NCBI GenBank assembly: GCA_035235625.1
Contig: CP141146.1
Location: 3,094,501-3,158,500, forward strand
Reading direction: 5' to 3'
Length of the DNA stretch: 64,000 bases
DNA from: Saururus chinensis
Taxonomy: Eukaryota; Streptophyta; Magnoliopsida; Piperales; Saururaceae
Positions within the stretch are counted from its first letter, which is position 1, and the number at the start of each line of letters is the position of its first letter. This document shows positions 24,422-37,102 of this stretch, piece by piece. The notes under the pieces are model-generated. The model did no database searches, was not told the origin of the DNA, and worked only from the letters and a program-made list of their open reading frames with translations. The translations under genes were made by a program, and so were the position numbers.

Positions 24422-24951
24422 TGATGCAGGAGCATGTCAGCATGTGAAAGTGAAGGAAGTAGTAGTTTCATTTAGACATTTCATCAAACACTTGCGTAAG
24501 CTTTAAAACAGTCGGGGCATATTCGGTAATTACTAACGGGCCTAAAGTCTTTACGTTGTGGGAGAAGGTAAATAGTTTGAAAGAAGAGGGATAGCGTTGT
24601 AAATTCAGTATGAAGGCTAGGCCGTTAAGGTCGTTAACTTCATCTTCCTCCTCGCGACGGGAGAGCAGAGCAGCGGCATTCGCAGGCGTTAAATCCATCC
24701 TGCTGGAGGTTGCGGCCAAGTCCGAGGTATAAATGGTGTCGTATTAGCTTTAATTAGCAGTTTTTGATGTTCAATTCATTGTAAGGATTTGACCCTGCGA
24801 GAGGTGTGCCTCTGAGCGCATTCTAGCTGGGGTTTGGTTCTGCAACTTGGCGTTGTGTTCCAGATCTGATTTCCTGTGTAATTGTTGATGTTCTTAGTGA
24901 AGCTAGTTGAGATTTCTCGTTGAATTCTCGTTTGTATTGTGAGCTGCATCA
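24422..24951. mobile_element. 530-bp LTR-type insertion with AATAT target duplication
   Basis: The insert starts TGATGCAG and ends CTGCATCA (an 8-bp inverted terminal repeat, TG...CA) and is flanked by AATAT at 24417-24421 and 24952-24956. The paralogous site upstream of TyDC5 (about 56683-56700) lacks it and reads through, so it is a real insertion. It has the form of a solo LTR or TRIM. Inside, 24611-24726 is GC-rich and looks like a short exon on the + strand (ATG at 24611, GT at the end), while on the - strand an 83-codon frame is open. Whether this is captured gene sequence is unknown. Confidence 0.75.
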
Positions 24952-24956
24952 AATAT

Positions 24957-25989
24957 ATAAGTAGACAATGGCAACTAATACATCATCACACTGACTGTTT
25001 CTTGGAACACTTCTTAAAATTTAAAGACCGTGTCTAATTTATAAATTAACGAGGCAATTGCTTTAAGTCTATGTAGTCATAGTTTGTAGTGCTCCAAATA
25101 ATACGCACTTTTAACAAATTTTTTTTGTAATGCTTCAAATAATACGCACTTTAAAAAAAAATTAAACACTCCAACAATGAAATTGAATTCGTAAATCCAA
25201 AATTTATGCAGTTTTTTGTATCGATGGGTATTACACATTAATTAACATGCCCCCATACTTTGGAGTATGGACATGCTTTTCCAAGAATTTGAAGGGGGTT
25301 TTCCTCATCAAGCTTTGAACAAGAATTTGAAGGGGCCACTGTATCAAATATTTTGGGGTAAATTCTCACTTCTTCCTAGTATTCTTTATTTTCTTCCATA
25401 TTTTTTTCACTATTGATTTATTTTATCAAAGTTCAAATGCTTGTAATTGCAGTATAATTGGCTAAATTCTTAGTTAAAGGTATTTACTGGATATTCAAGT
25501 GTTAATTTTGATTCAATGATGTACTCTAGGGTTTTAAATTGATTAAATATTTTATTTAATAGTTATTAACTTGTAAAACTATCTATTTTTCCATTAACAT
25601 TAGGTATGTAGAATTCTTGCAATTCCTTGCAACTCATCAACAATGTCTTTTATGGGGCAAACGCTCAATCAATTACCATTGTTACGTGAACTATTTGTGT
25701 AATCATTATATTTTCCGATTGAAAAAAATCTTTATTTGTTTTCAATTGAGTAATACTATGAATTAAGTTGACAAGTGGTATTTGTTAGAAGCAGATCCCC
25801 GCTGCCTTAATGTTTGTTCTCACATTGGTTATGTTTTGTTATTTATTTATTTCTATATTTTTTCCTCCAAATTTTTACATAATTTCTCTTAGTTTTATAA
25901 GAAATCACTCTTTTGAACATTATTATATTTTTATAAATTAGGTTTACATTTAGTAATTAAAATTTTAATTCATATTATTCATACTTTCT
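24957..25989. repeat. Segment duplicated between TyDC3 and TyDC5 upstream regions
   Basis: 24957-25255 matches 56692-57022 and 25320-25989 matches 57310-57998, with a segment of about 290 bp present only at the TyDC5 locus. This belongs to a duplicated block of more than 4 kb that includes the genes. No coding sequence is seen. Confidence 0.75.
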
Positions 25990-28570
25990 TAATATAACTA
26001 GGAGAAAATATTTAATCTAATTCTAACTAAATAAAGAGTATAGCTATTAGCAATTAGAATATGGATCAAATCTAACCTAGTTTAGGGTTAAATCCAAATT
26101 CTAATAGATTATGAAGGTTATACCCGGCCCTTATGGCGGGTCATAATATTCCACATCGCTTCCGCCCTACCTCATCCTTGAGGTGGTCATTGACGCGTGT
26201 AACACCGATGAAAATATACACTTGGGTCCACTAATATTCTACTTGAAATATGTATGAATAAGAGTGTCGGGAGTCATTGCAGACAATTGGTAAAGAAGTT
26301 GATCATGGCATGGCAGCTGAGCCCAAGCGGTCCCTTGTAAAGTTCAAATTGGTGCAAGTCTTTTTATGTAGGCATCGACAAACCAAAACACAGAAGAACT
26401 ATAGCTGAAATAGGAGACAGGGTCCCGAGCAAAATAGAGACACCAAATATACCTTGGTGTAAGACCTTGGTCAAAAGACAAAGATTTACGAGTCCAATGG
26501 AACCTGAAAATTGAGGCTTTACTAGAGAACTCAGACCCTCTATGGACTGGGAAAATAAAACAACATCCGGGAAGCCTTGGTCAATACAGGGGCGAGAAAC
26601 CTGTGCGAAATAAAGAGCATGGTCCTGGAGAAGAAAGCTGTGTAGAGGTGACAATTGAGTGGTGGCGGAGGCAATGGAGGTATCGTGCATGATCTGCCAG
26701 AGGAGAGCGGCAACGGAACCGGCCGGCATGAGAGGAAACTTACTAGAATCAACTGTCAAGGAAAACTTGAGCTCGTCAATCTCCTCTTCAAAGTAGTTTT
26801 GTATCAACTGCTTAATCCTCCCAGAGCATCGGCTTAACTTAAACTTTGGTTCAAACTTTGTTGGAGAAGTGAAGTCAAAATTCGAGTATGTATCTAAATT
26901 TCGTCCTTCCAGCATCTATGAAATATTTGACCAAATGAGCGGATATCATTTCTCATATGGCTTTAATATATGACCTTTTGAGGTCCATCTTAGGAAGGAA
27001 ACCATTTGAGCAGGAATGGCCTGGGAAACCTTTGGTGGCGCGACTTGGCTGGGCAAAAAAAGGGTCTTCACCGACGATTGGGGTGCCTAGAACAACTCCT
27101 GGACGAAAGGTTGTGAGTACCGAAGACAGCAGAGGATCTTGGGGTGGCATTGTCCGTGGCGGCGGGATGGAGGATCGTCAGCGGATGAGGTTCTCCGTGG
27201 GTGAGGAAGAAAGGGCTGCACCTTCAAATATGAAGGTGAGGAGACTAGAGGATGGGTGGTAAGGAGATCTGTGACCAGAAGGACAAGTAGGAGGGGCAGC
27301 CGGCGGAAGTTGGTTGCGAACGCCTTTGATGATGGAGGAGATGGTTGAATCCTACTAGAGTGGATATAGTTCCGCTCCAGAGTGGGAAAAATTGCAGCTT
27401 GGGATCTTCCATGGAGTTGACGGACATCATCCGGATGGGGCCGCCACCAAGATTGTTTGTAGAGCAGAGCTCACCGCCAAAGGAGTCAGCGCCATTGGAA
27501 TGTTGTAATCTATAAGGGTTCACCCATTTTGGCATTGTTATCCTAAGCGACGGAGTCGACGTCAAGCAACGGGGAGAAGTTTCAGGTACGGAAGGCCATG
27601 ACGAGGAAGTGGTCGTGGCTACCGCATCGAGCCTAGACAACAGGATGATTGGACTGGAGGAAGTTGAAGAGGTTGATGCTGTGGGAGGAGTTGGAGTTGA
27701 CGTCAAGTCCATATAGGAAAGGGAGGGCAGTGAGGCCAGCACAGTAGGGGAGAAAGACGACATCGGCATAGTAGGGGTAGTCAAGAGGAGCTCCAGCATG
27801 TGGGCGTTGGTGTTGTACCAACACTAGGCTAGATTATGGGTTGGTGAGGTAGGGGTAGAAGTACCGTAGATAGGGTAGGTAGAGCAGTTGTAGAGGAGGT
27901 CAAGGTTGAATTGGGTGGGCAGGTCCCTGACGTGGATGGCGGCAGTGCAAAAGCGACCGGTGATAGTTCGACAAATTCCAGGGAAAGAGGTGGGAAATCT
28001 GAGGAGGATGGACCAGGCAAACATAAATGTAACGAGTTAATAGCAAGTGTGAGTAAGGCTAAGGCATCCATAACCTCGTTGAAACAGCATTTACTCTCGG
28101 CTTGTTCGGAAGCTAGGATAAACTTCAACGATGAGAATATTGTGTGTAGTGAATAAATTTGAGGAGTAAATTGCGGGGAGAGGGTGCGAGGGAGGGTGGT
28201 AACATAGAGCAGAAATGACCCTCGGCTACAAATGGTATAGACCAATGGTTTACACAAGCTAAAGTAAAGATAAAAACATAAAGAAAATAATTGAAATATA
28301 AAATAACTACCTTGATTATGATCTATGAACTCTGAAGTAATAATCTTCTATGAATTATACAACATATAGAGAAAATCTAAACTAATCTTAATAGAACTAG
28401 GAGACAATCTTTAATCTAATTCTAACCAAATAAGCAGTATAGCTATTAGGAATTAGAATAGGAATCGAATCTAACATAAAATAAGAATCTAATCTAATTT
28501 AATTTAGGGTTAAATCCTAATTCTAATAGATTATGAAAGCTAGACCGGACCCCTAGGGCGGGTCATAACA
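25990..28570 (-). mobile_element. Non-autonomous LTR element with internal GT47-like sequence
   Basis: The right LTR (28233-28570, TGGTATAGACC to GGGTCATAACA) is complete. The left LTR survives as its second half only (about 25990-26148). The same LTR is complete at 58030-58340. The internal part 26149-28232 has no retroviral genes but has a degenerate glycosyltransferase-like stretch on the minus strand. A purine-rich tract next to the left LTR on the minus strand (clearest in the 58 kb copy) suggests minus orientation. The right end is followed by TATAG (28571-28575), and the complete left end at 58030 is preceded by TATAG. Confidence 0.62.
27150..28030 (-). pseudogene. Degenerate GT47 (MUR3/XLT2-like) glycosyltransferase sequence
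   Basis: Read on the minus strand through two or three frames. In order: GRFCTAAIHVRDLPTQFNLD (28000-27900 area; compare GRYIYVYDLPPRFN in the family), then YADVVFLPYCAGLTALPFLYG, shown here in part, near 27770-27710, then LFNFLQSNHP and DHFLVMAF near 27660-27590. This order matches the N-terminal half of exostosin-family xyloglucan galactosyltransferases. Frameshifts and stops break it and later conserved blocks are not convincing. It lies within an LTR element, so gene capture is possible. The match is from memory of family motifs, not a search. Confidence 0.5.
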
Positions 28571-28575
28571 TATAG

Positions 28576-29289
28576 TTACAATCGTCAATCTTCACTTGGT
28601 TTTGATCACATATTCTCATATCAGCTATATTTGTCTTTCTTGGATACTCTTCCTATTCCAAAGGGTGTAGGTGTTTGGACATGTTTTCTAGTAAAGTCTA
28701 TTTATCGACATGTTCACTTTCATGAATCTAAATTTTTATTTCCATACATTTCTTCACTCCTTCATTAACATCTCTGCTTGTTCTTGACCAGTATCACCAT
28801 CTCATTTGATTACTGTTTACAAGGAGTCGATGACTATTCATAGTTATTACCTTGACACAAAAGGAGTGTTTGACCCAATGCTGTATTAAACACAAATTTA
28901 AATCAATTGAATTTAAATGACGTTACTACATGTATCGAGATTATAAATTCTACCATTTTTTTCTATTAAATAATTCTAAATATCTTGGGAAATAGTTTTA
29001 AAAATTGTTCAACTTTCATTTCCCAACTTTGACAATTCATCTTTATGCAATGTTATTTTGATTTATCTTTTTCCTTATTATGATCCAGAACTTGAATAAC
29101 TTGATGTGAAGACAACATTTCTTCATAGGGAACTAGAAGAGAAAATTTACATGTAACAGCCAGAGGGATTTGAGGAGCTAGGAAAGGAGGACTTGGTATG
29201 CATGTTGAAAAAAATCTCTATATGACTTGAAGGAATCACCAAGACAATGGGATAAGAAGTTTGACTCTTTTATGCTAAAAAGAGGATAC
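28576..29289 (+). pseudogene. Ty1/copia fragment: integrase end and reverse-transcriptase start
   Basis: 28620-28690 encodes FVFLGYSSYSKGCRC, the conserved end of copia integrase. 29085-29289 encodes LDVKTTFLH, ELEEKIYM, QPEGFEE, KEDLVCMLKK and SPRQWDKKFDSFMLKRGY, the start of copia reverse transcriptase. Frameshifts and stops are present. The reading frame continues exactly at 36129 after a 6.8 kb insertion. Confidence 0.85.
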
Positions 29290-30458
29290 TATAGACCATT
29301 GGTTTTTTTTAAAAAGAACCCGGTCTAGGTCTAAGTTCAACTCAGACCTGAGCTGTTTATTTTTTGGGAGGGATCGGGAGAGAGGAAAACTCACCCCCCA
29401 GCCCTAATCTCAACGGGAGAAGGGAGAACTCCCCTCTCCCAGCATATTGATCCTCTCCCCTCCCCCATACTCCCACACTTACCTCACAACACGTCTCTCT
29501 CTTCTCTCCCTCCGCTATATAACGGTTTTGGATTTCCCCCCTCTCACCCCATCCTTGTCCCTCTTCTCTTGCTTCGGCGGGCAGCGTCATTCAAAGGTGT
29601 CCGACTGTTGGCGACAGTCTTGGGGGTGAAGGTAGGACGGCAAGAGGGCTTGTCTACGAGTTGGAGATGAAAAAGGTAGTTCCTTTAATTTATTTCAATA
29701 CTCCTTTCCCATAGGCCGGTCCCCTCCTGGGTGTTGTTAAATTTTTATTGTTTACTCGCAAGTGCACAAATTTATAGTAGTTAAGCGGCTAAATTGAGTG
29801 TTAATCCCACAGAGACTTGAAATCGGAAAGCTAAATTGAATCTAACTCAAGTAAACCTTAATCTAGTTATCAAATATAAAGAGAATGACTTAACTAAAGT
29901 AACTAACAAAAGTAAATAAGAATTTAAAGGCAATTAAACTATCAAAATTAAAATTCTAAAGCTTTAACCTAAGAATAAGAAAACAATGCAAAGTAAATAA
30001 AACATTATCAAATAAGCAAAGCACTCACAAATAAACAAAATACTAGCAAATAAACAAAACACTAGAGCATAGGAATCCACATTTATTAAATCATAGAAAT
30101 TCATAAGTATGATCATTGTTCATATTTTCACATCATCTCATAATAATCTAGAATTTAATCTTTGTTATTATGGAAAATATCATTATTAAGCTCTCATGTA
30201 TAATAAAAAATATATTGTTCCTCCTCACTTCAAAAGATTATAATCAAGTCATTAATTGTATCCATAATTTGTAAATCACAACTAATACCCAACTTTAATA
30301 TTAAACAAGACAAAACCAAGTAAGAGACTAATGAGAACCAATTTAAATCATGCGAGAAGCATGACTATACTGATATCCAAATCGATCTCCTCAATTAAAG
30401 AGGTAGAAACGAATAACATTAAATCCACCATTAAGAAAAAATAATCAAGTCTTATAAT

Positions 30459-32879
30459 TAAGGCTGTTCACTAGCCGAGCTAGCTCGTTGAGTTGAACTG
30501 GCTCGGCTCGGTTCGACTCGAATTTGGCTCGGCTTGAAGTGAGCTTGACTCGAGTTCAGTTCGAACTCGAAATCAAACGAGCCGATCTCGAACATGGGCC
30601 AACTCAAATTGACTCGACTCGAAACCTGATCGGTTTGACTCGAAATCGACTCGAAGCTTAGCTCGAACTCGACTCGATTTGTTATATATCACTTTTTAAT
30701 TATTATACCCATATTATATACATTTTTTAACTTTTACCTTTCATGTACCCATAATATTTTATATTAATTTATAAAATATATATCCTATATATACAGTAAT
30801 ATATGGTATATGATATACTATATAATATGATATATAATACCTATATTATACTATCACATTTTAAACAAATATAAATCCTACTACTAATAAAATTGAGAAT
30901 GTAGGTATGATAAATTATTTTATTTCTATTCTACCCCTATTCATCTATATAATATTATTTAAATTTTAAATACTACCTTTTATCATTCTAATCCTAACAA
31001 ATATAAATATGTTATTCTACTTACAAATAAGCATTCTTAATTCAACCAATTATATTAGTTTAGAATTAGAGATTTGGTGAACTATATCTAAATTTTTCCT
31101 ATAAATATATCGAGTGAACCAAGTCTAAATTTTACTATTGAATTCCAATTATATTGATTTTTCTTTTTACAAGTAATCCACACACCATGAAATATATTAT
31201 TTTTGAAGTCCAAATAATTCTCTTATTATGAATTTTTTTATAGTCACTAGAATAATTAGATATGAAATATGTGAATAACAGTTGTTATAACTTTGGTTAC
31301 TAGTTCAATTTTTTGTGGCTTATTATATGAGAAATTTTATATAACGATCAAAATAACAGAGAGAGAAAAATATTTACCAATATGATGTTCCTTTTCACTG
31401 ACTAGGTGCTGACACCTGCGTATTTTTTTAGATATTTTTTTATAATTTCATCCTTTAGAATGATGAAATGAGTACACTTAAATTAATACAATATACTAAC
31501 TTTATCCTTCCAAATGGCAAAATCAATAATGAATTAATTTTTTCTCTCTTTTCTCTCTCCTCTCTCGCTCCTCTCTCTATTCTCTCTCCTCTCTCTATTC
31601 TCTCTCTCCTCTCTTTTTCAGTTATCTCTCTTCTCTCTCTTTTCTCTCTCCTCTCTTCTGAAGGACAAAATCATGAAAAATTTAAAAAATATTATTTTTG
31701 TCATTCACAAATACATTATATTTTATTTAAAATTTAATATTCTAATATATAATATATAAATAAGAAAAATTAAATTAAAATTTTTTACTTTCTCCCCACT
31801 TCTCAGAACTAGGGCTCACGTCACGCACATAAGAGAGAGATAGGGAGAGAGAAAGAGAAAGAAGAGAGGACAAAGAAAAGAGAAAGTGTAGAGAGAGAAT
31901 AAGAGATATAGCCAAAAGAGAGAGGAGAGAGATTGCATAGAAATATAGAGAGGAGAGAGTGAATAGAGAGAGTCTGTGAAGAGAGTGAAAGAGGAGAGAG
32001 AGCTAGCTGAAAGAAAGAGAGAATGAATAGAGAGAGAAGAGAGTGCGAATAGAGAGAGGAGAGAGAGTGTGTGAATAGAGAGAGAGTTGTGAATAGAGAG
32101 AGGAGAGAGTAAAGAGAAAGAAGAGAGAGAGGAGAGGGAGAGAATGAAGAGATAGTAGAGAGAAGAGGGGACAAAATTATTTCATTATTGATTTTATCTT
32201 TCTAAAAGACGAAATCAATACATTGCATTGATTTCATCTTTTAAAAGCATGAAATTATATATTTCATCCTTTAAATCACAAATCAGTATATTATATTAAG
32301 ATTTTTCTCTTTAAGAATGAAATTAAAAAATAAATTTAAAAACAGTCATGGAGGTGCTCGCGAAAAGAAACACCATATTGGTAAATATTTTTCTCTTTAT
32401 GTTATTTTGTTAATTATTATTTTTAATATTATTTATATAATTATATTTATTATATGGGATATTTGAATAACATTAGTTAAATTTTTGGTGACAAATGAAA
32501 ATTTTTTGTTGGGTATTTATTGACTCTTATTTTAACCATGAATTTTGAAATAATATTTACAACTTTAATAAAATAAAATTATTTTTATTATAATTTTTTT
32601 TATTTTTGTAATGTTGGTGTAATTCTCTAAATTAATATAGATTTTTATTAAAAAAAATAATTTTGGTTGTAAATGGGATTCGAGCTCAATTTGAACACAG
32701 GTTTGAGTTGCTATAATATGTTTTCGAGCTTGAGCTTGAGTTGAGTTTCGAGTTTTTAGCCGAACCGAGCTTGAGCCAGGCATCGACCTGTTCGATTGAG
32801 CTCGAGCCGAGCTTTTAGAAATTAAGTTCGAGTCAAAAAACTTGAAAACTCGGTTCGACTCGGCTCGTTAGCACCCTTA
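30459..32879. mobile_element. hAT-like element with CGAGCT-rich termini, TSD CTTATAAT
   Basis: Perfect 8-bp target duplications CTTATAAT stand at 30451-30458 and 32880-32887, the hAT length. The ends are inverted (TAAGGCTG...CACCCTTA). About 200 bp at each end consists of diverged inverted repeats of GAGCTCGA-type words (30465-30680 and 32680-32870). No transposase is seen, so it is non-autonomous. A foldback element sits inside. A 349-bp relative is at 53409-53757. Confidence 0.85.
31349..32409. mobile_element. Foldback element with TC/GA microsatellite arms
   Basis: The left end CAAAATAACAGAGAGAG... and the right end ...TTATGTTATTTTG are inverted complements over more than 40 bases (core AATATTTACCAATATG). 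Pairing resumes inward: ATCAATAATG near 31522 pairs with CATTATTGAT near 32183. TC-rich DNA (31540-31665) faces GA-rich DNA (31830-32165). The whole could fold into a hairpin with a loop of roughly 150 bases. No flanking duplication could be read with confidence. Confidence 0.7.
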
Positions 32880-34059
32880 CTTATAATCATAAAATTCTAT
32901 AATTTAATGAAGCTTTATCAAAGCCCTAGCAAAAAAGATTTAGCTACTTATTAACCTAAGAAATAAAATTTTTATTAAATAAAGTAAAAAGAAACTTACA
33001 ACTTTAGAAGAAAATTAAGCGAGAATAAAATTTTTTGGATTGCTACAGTACCTATGTGCCCGCTGAGATTTTTTTCTTTCTTTGGTTCTCTGCTTTGGTT
33101 CATTGCTTCACATTGGAACTCCTTAAAGGAAGATTATGGTTGCACCTTCTCTCTTGATTGGCTCCCCCCCTAGGTCATCTCATACATTTTTATACTATCA
33201 AGAATAAGTCTCAATCAAATAAGTACCTAAGCTTATTTTTTCATTAATGAGAATGAGGCCCACCACTACAACATTCTTAATTGATTCACCTTTTCAATTT
33301 CATCCTTTCTTCAATTAGTCTTCCGGTTTGAGCATTCTTCTCTTGTTTCCCACTTAGTTGCATTCTATCTTTGACACTTTCCTTAATTAAGACATCTTTC
33401 ATTTTATAAGCTCTTCCCTAATTTAACTCTAACCAACTTCTCTATTCCTCTTTTTGGTTCTTTCCCTATTTAAGATTTTCCATTCTTTGTACTTTTTATT
33501 TCTAAGAACTTGACCATCCACTTGGTTTTGGCAAAGGAATTTTCCAACTTAAAGTTCTTGCACAGAAATTTATCATGAATGTTCCAAAATAGCAAATTCA
33601 TCATTTAAGCTCATCAAACCCTATAAAATAGAATTAAACTGTAATACGCCAATATTAATACAAAATCAACCCTAAAATGGATAAAACTAGGGTACATAAA
33701 TGGTTATATTATGTGCATATCATTGGGCAAGAGAAATTCCGAGAACTACGTCTTCTCTTCCTATGCTTTAGTTTATTAAAACCCACGTTTTCACAGCCAT
33801 TGATTAGAGGTACATTTGAATTTTTATGTTAGGATTTAGAGAGGAGCTGTAGCTTTTAGATGTTAGGCATTGGAGTAGGCCAAGGTGAGGTCCCTCATGT
33901 AAAACATGGATTGTTTTCTTAGCATGAATCATCCCATTTGTCTTACTGGTTATATATGTACGAGATAAATTCCTAATGCGAGGTCTACTATGAAATTTTC
34001 TTAACTGTATGAGTGATATATGTCTTGATCTAATCTCATGCACTACTTTTGTATCTGTG

Positions 34060-34900
<841 letters not shown>

Positions 34901-36128
34901 ACGTTAAAGCTTGCTTAAATGTTTATTGTCTAGCTGGTTTATCCACACAAGAGCTTCCTGAGATTATGGTAATTGTTATGGGCATGCTGAGAATGAAATT
35001 TGGTTATATTATGCTGAAGTTGTTCTAAATAGGGTAAGTTTTGATGAGAATAAATGATGTTACACCTTGTTGAGACTAGCATAATATTATGGATCCTGTT
35101 GAGTTAAAGATTGAATAAAATTGATAGCATATGCATGAATTAGAATATGTGTATTTACTTGAATCCTTGATTGACTGTTTATGTAGTATTATTATGATGA
35201 ATTTTATGGATGTAAGTGACATGTTGTTTTGATCTCTTTAAGGGCATGTGATAAGAATATCTTGCATAAATGGTAGATGAGGAATTAAGAACCAACCTAA
35301 GAGTGAGAGGTTGACAAGGTAGTTAAGGTTTGGGTGGATTGCCTTAACTTTAGGATTAAAATAATAAGATTACCCAGGTGCCACATAGGGATGAGGGTGG
35401 ACCCCAACCTTTGGCAGTTCCCTCCCGGTTTTCATGGGTCATACCAAGTGCACACAGATAACCACCCATGACATTTTCATACCGGCGCAACTCACGGATC
35501 ACATAGCTAATTCTATGTGTGATAAAGGGAATGAGTTGTGTGTGTATTACGATATATGATGCATATGGTGAGTATGTAAACATATGACACGATGAATGCT
35601 CATGTAAATGTTGAGTTAAATTGTGATGCATATATGATGGCCATGTTTAGATATATCATGCTGAGACTTGAGTATTGAATTCTTGTTATTGTATGATCGA
35701 TGATTGTTAAATTGCAACACATGTTCTATTTCAGGCATGATCATAGAGCTTTTAACTCATGGGTGGAATGTCCATTCCACCGGGCATATTTTTGCACGCA
35801 GGTTTATTTGTTGATTTGGATTCGTAGGAATTTCAAGAAAGAATAGAGATATACCATTCACATGGATGATCAGGGAATTAGGATTAGTTTGATTATTTTC
35901 TTATGAGAATTAAAGCAGTTAATTTGTAGTTGAAGATGAACACCCTATGGGTGAAACTCAATTGATTTTGTTTCAATAAAGGTTTTGTAGGAAAGTTATT
36001 CAAGTTTTAGTTTCAATTCTTTATCCCTTGTAGAATATTTTATTGTCTTGTCAGAGCTCGAGTTAGGTGCACTCCGATGGTGTGGATGGTCTTTGGACCC
36101 TTCTCAAGACTCGAGTCGTGACAGATAC

Positions 36129-36513
36129 ACTTGTTGTAAGTATGATCATTGTATTCATTTTCATGTCCTTCCTAATGGTTCTTATATTTATTTACTTTTG
36201 TATGTTGACGACATGTTAATTGCTACTAAGAATATGTCAGATATTAACTTGTTAAAATCTAAGTTGAGAAATGAGTTTGACATGAAAGTTCTTGGAGCTG
36301 CAAAAAGGATCTTTGGTATGGAGATTCAGAGAGACAGGAAACTTGGGAAGCTATGGCTCTCTTAGGGGAAGTATATAGAGAAGTTGTTGGACAAGTTTAG
36401 CATGAACATTCCCAAACCAATTAGTATACCTCTTTTTGTATATTTCAAGTTGAGTGCAGAGTTATGTCACACCATACAGGATGATATTTCAGGTTTGAAA
36501 TTAGTACCTTACA
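36129..36513 (+). pseudogene. Ty1/copia fragment: reverse-transcriptase C-terminal half
   Basis: Encodes YDHCIHFH, then YLLLYVDDMLIATKN (the RT catalytic YVDD), LRNEFDMKVLGAAKRIFGME and GKLWLS, followed by a stop at 36363 in place of the usual Gln. It then continues to LKLVPY and is interrupted at 36513 by a solo LTR. It continues at 39265. Confidence 0.88.
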
Positions 36514-37003
36514 TGTCGCGCCCCAGGATTTTGGAAGCATATAAAATTTTCTTTTCACAAAAATATCGGAGTTTACCCAGGTCCGCGACTGGAGCCGCTC
36601 GCCTTATGCGATAATATAATAATTATTTCCCCAGGAACCATAATCTGTGTACAAACACACAAGAGAAAAAGAATAAGGAGAGTTCTTACTCATTTTGGTG
36701 CGGTTGAAATCTTTGATATCATATGAATAAAAATTGGAGTAGGCCCCTCTATTCACACACTAAGCTTGGTCGAGTCCTGCAAAGTCTTGAGCGTGGTGAG
36801 TATTTTAAAATACTCAATAGGGGAGTTTATACTATCAGGCATAAATAAACACATGGCAATTTCATAGCACATATCATATATAATATTTTTCATGAAAACA
36901 GGGTGTGCCTCTCACCCAAAACCATCCCTAGTGCTTCTTCCTACGTATCGAAGATGCTTTTAGGGTTTGTAAGCTCTCACGACTTACTACTAATGTCCCA
37001 GAC

Positions 37004-37102
<99 letters not shown>

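Larger units (their letters stand above)
29732..33722. mobile_element. Nested LTR-type element (second level)
   Basis: Starts TGTTGTTAAATTTTTATTG and ends GTGCATATCA, flanked by CTGGG (29727-29731) and TTGGG (33723-33727), a 5-bp duplication with one change. Without the hAT insertion inside it is about 1.56 kb. No coding sequence. The motif TTTACTCGCAAGTGCAC near the left end is one I associate with a common plant repeat family, but I cannot name it safely. Confidence 0.6.

Noticed and set aside
24468-24719. 83-aa minus-strand ORF as a gene
   Set aside because: Confined to a 530-bp insertion with TG...CA ends, absent from the paralogous locus, with no recognised domain.
26364-26915. 183-aa minus-strand ORF as a functional gene
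   Set aside because: Its C-terminal part is repeat DNA also found at 58341-58679, and it lies in a decayed LTR element with no family match.
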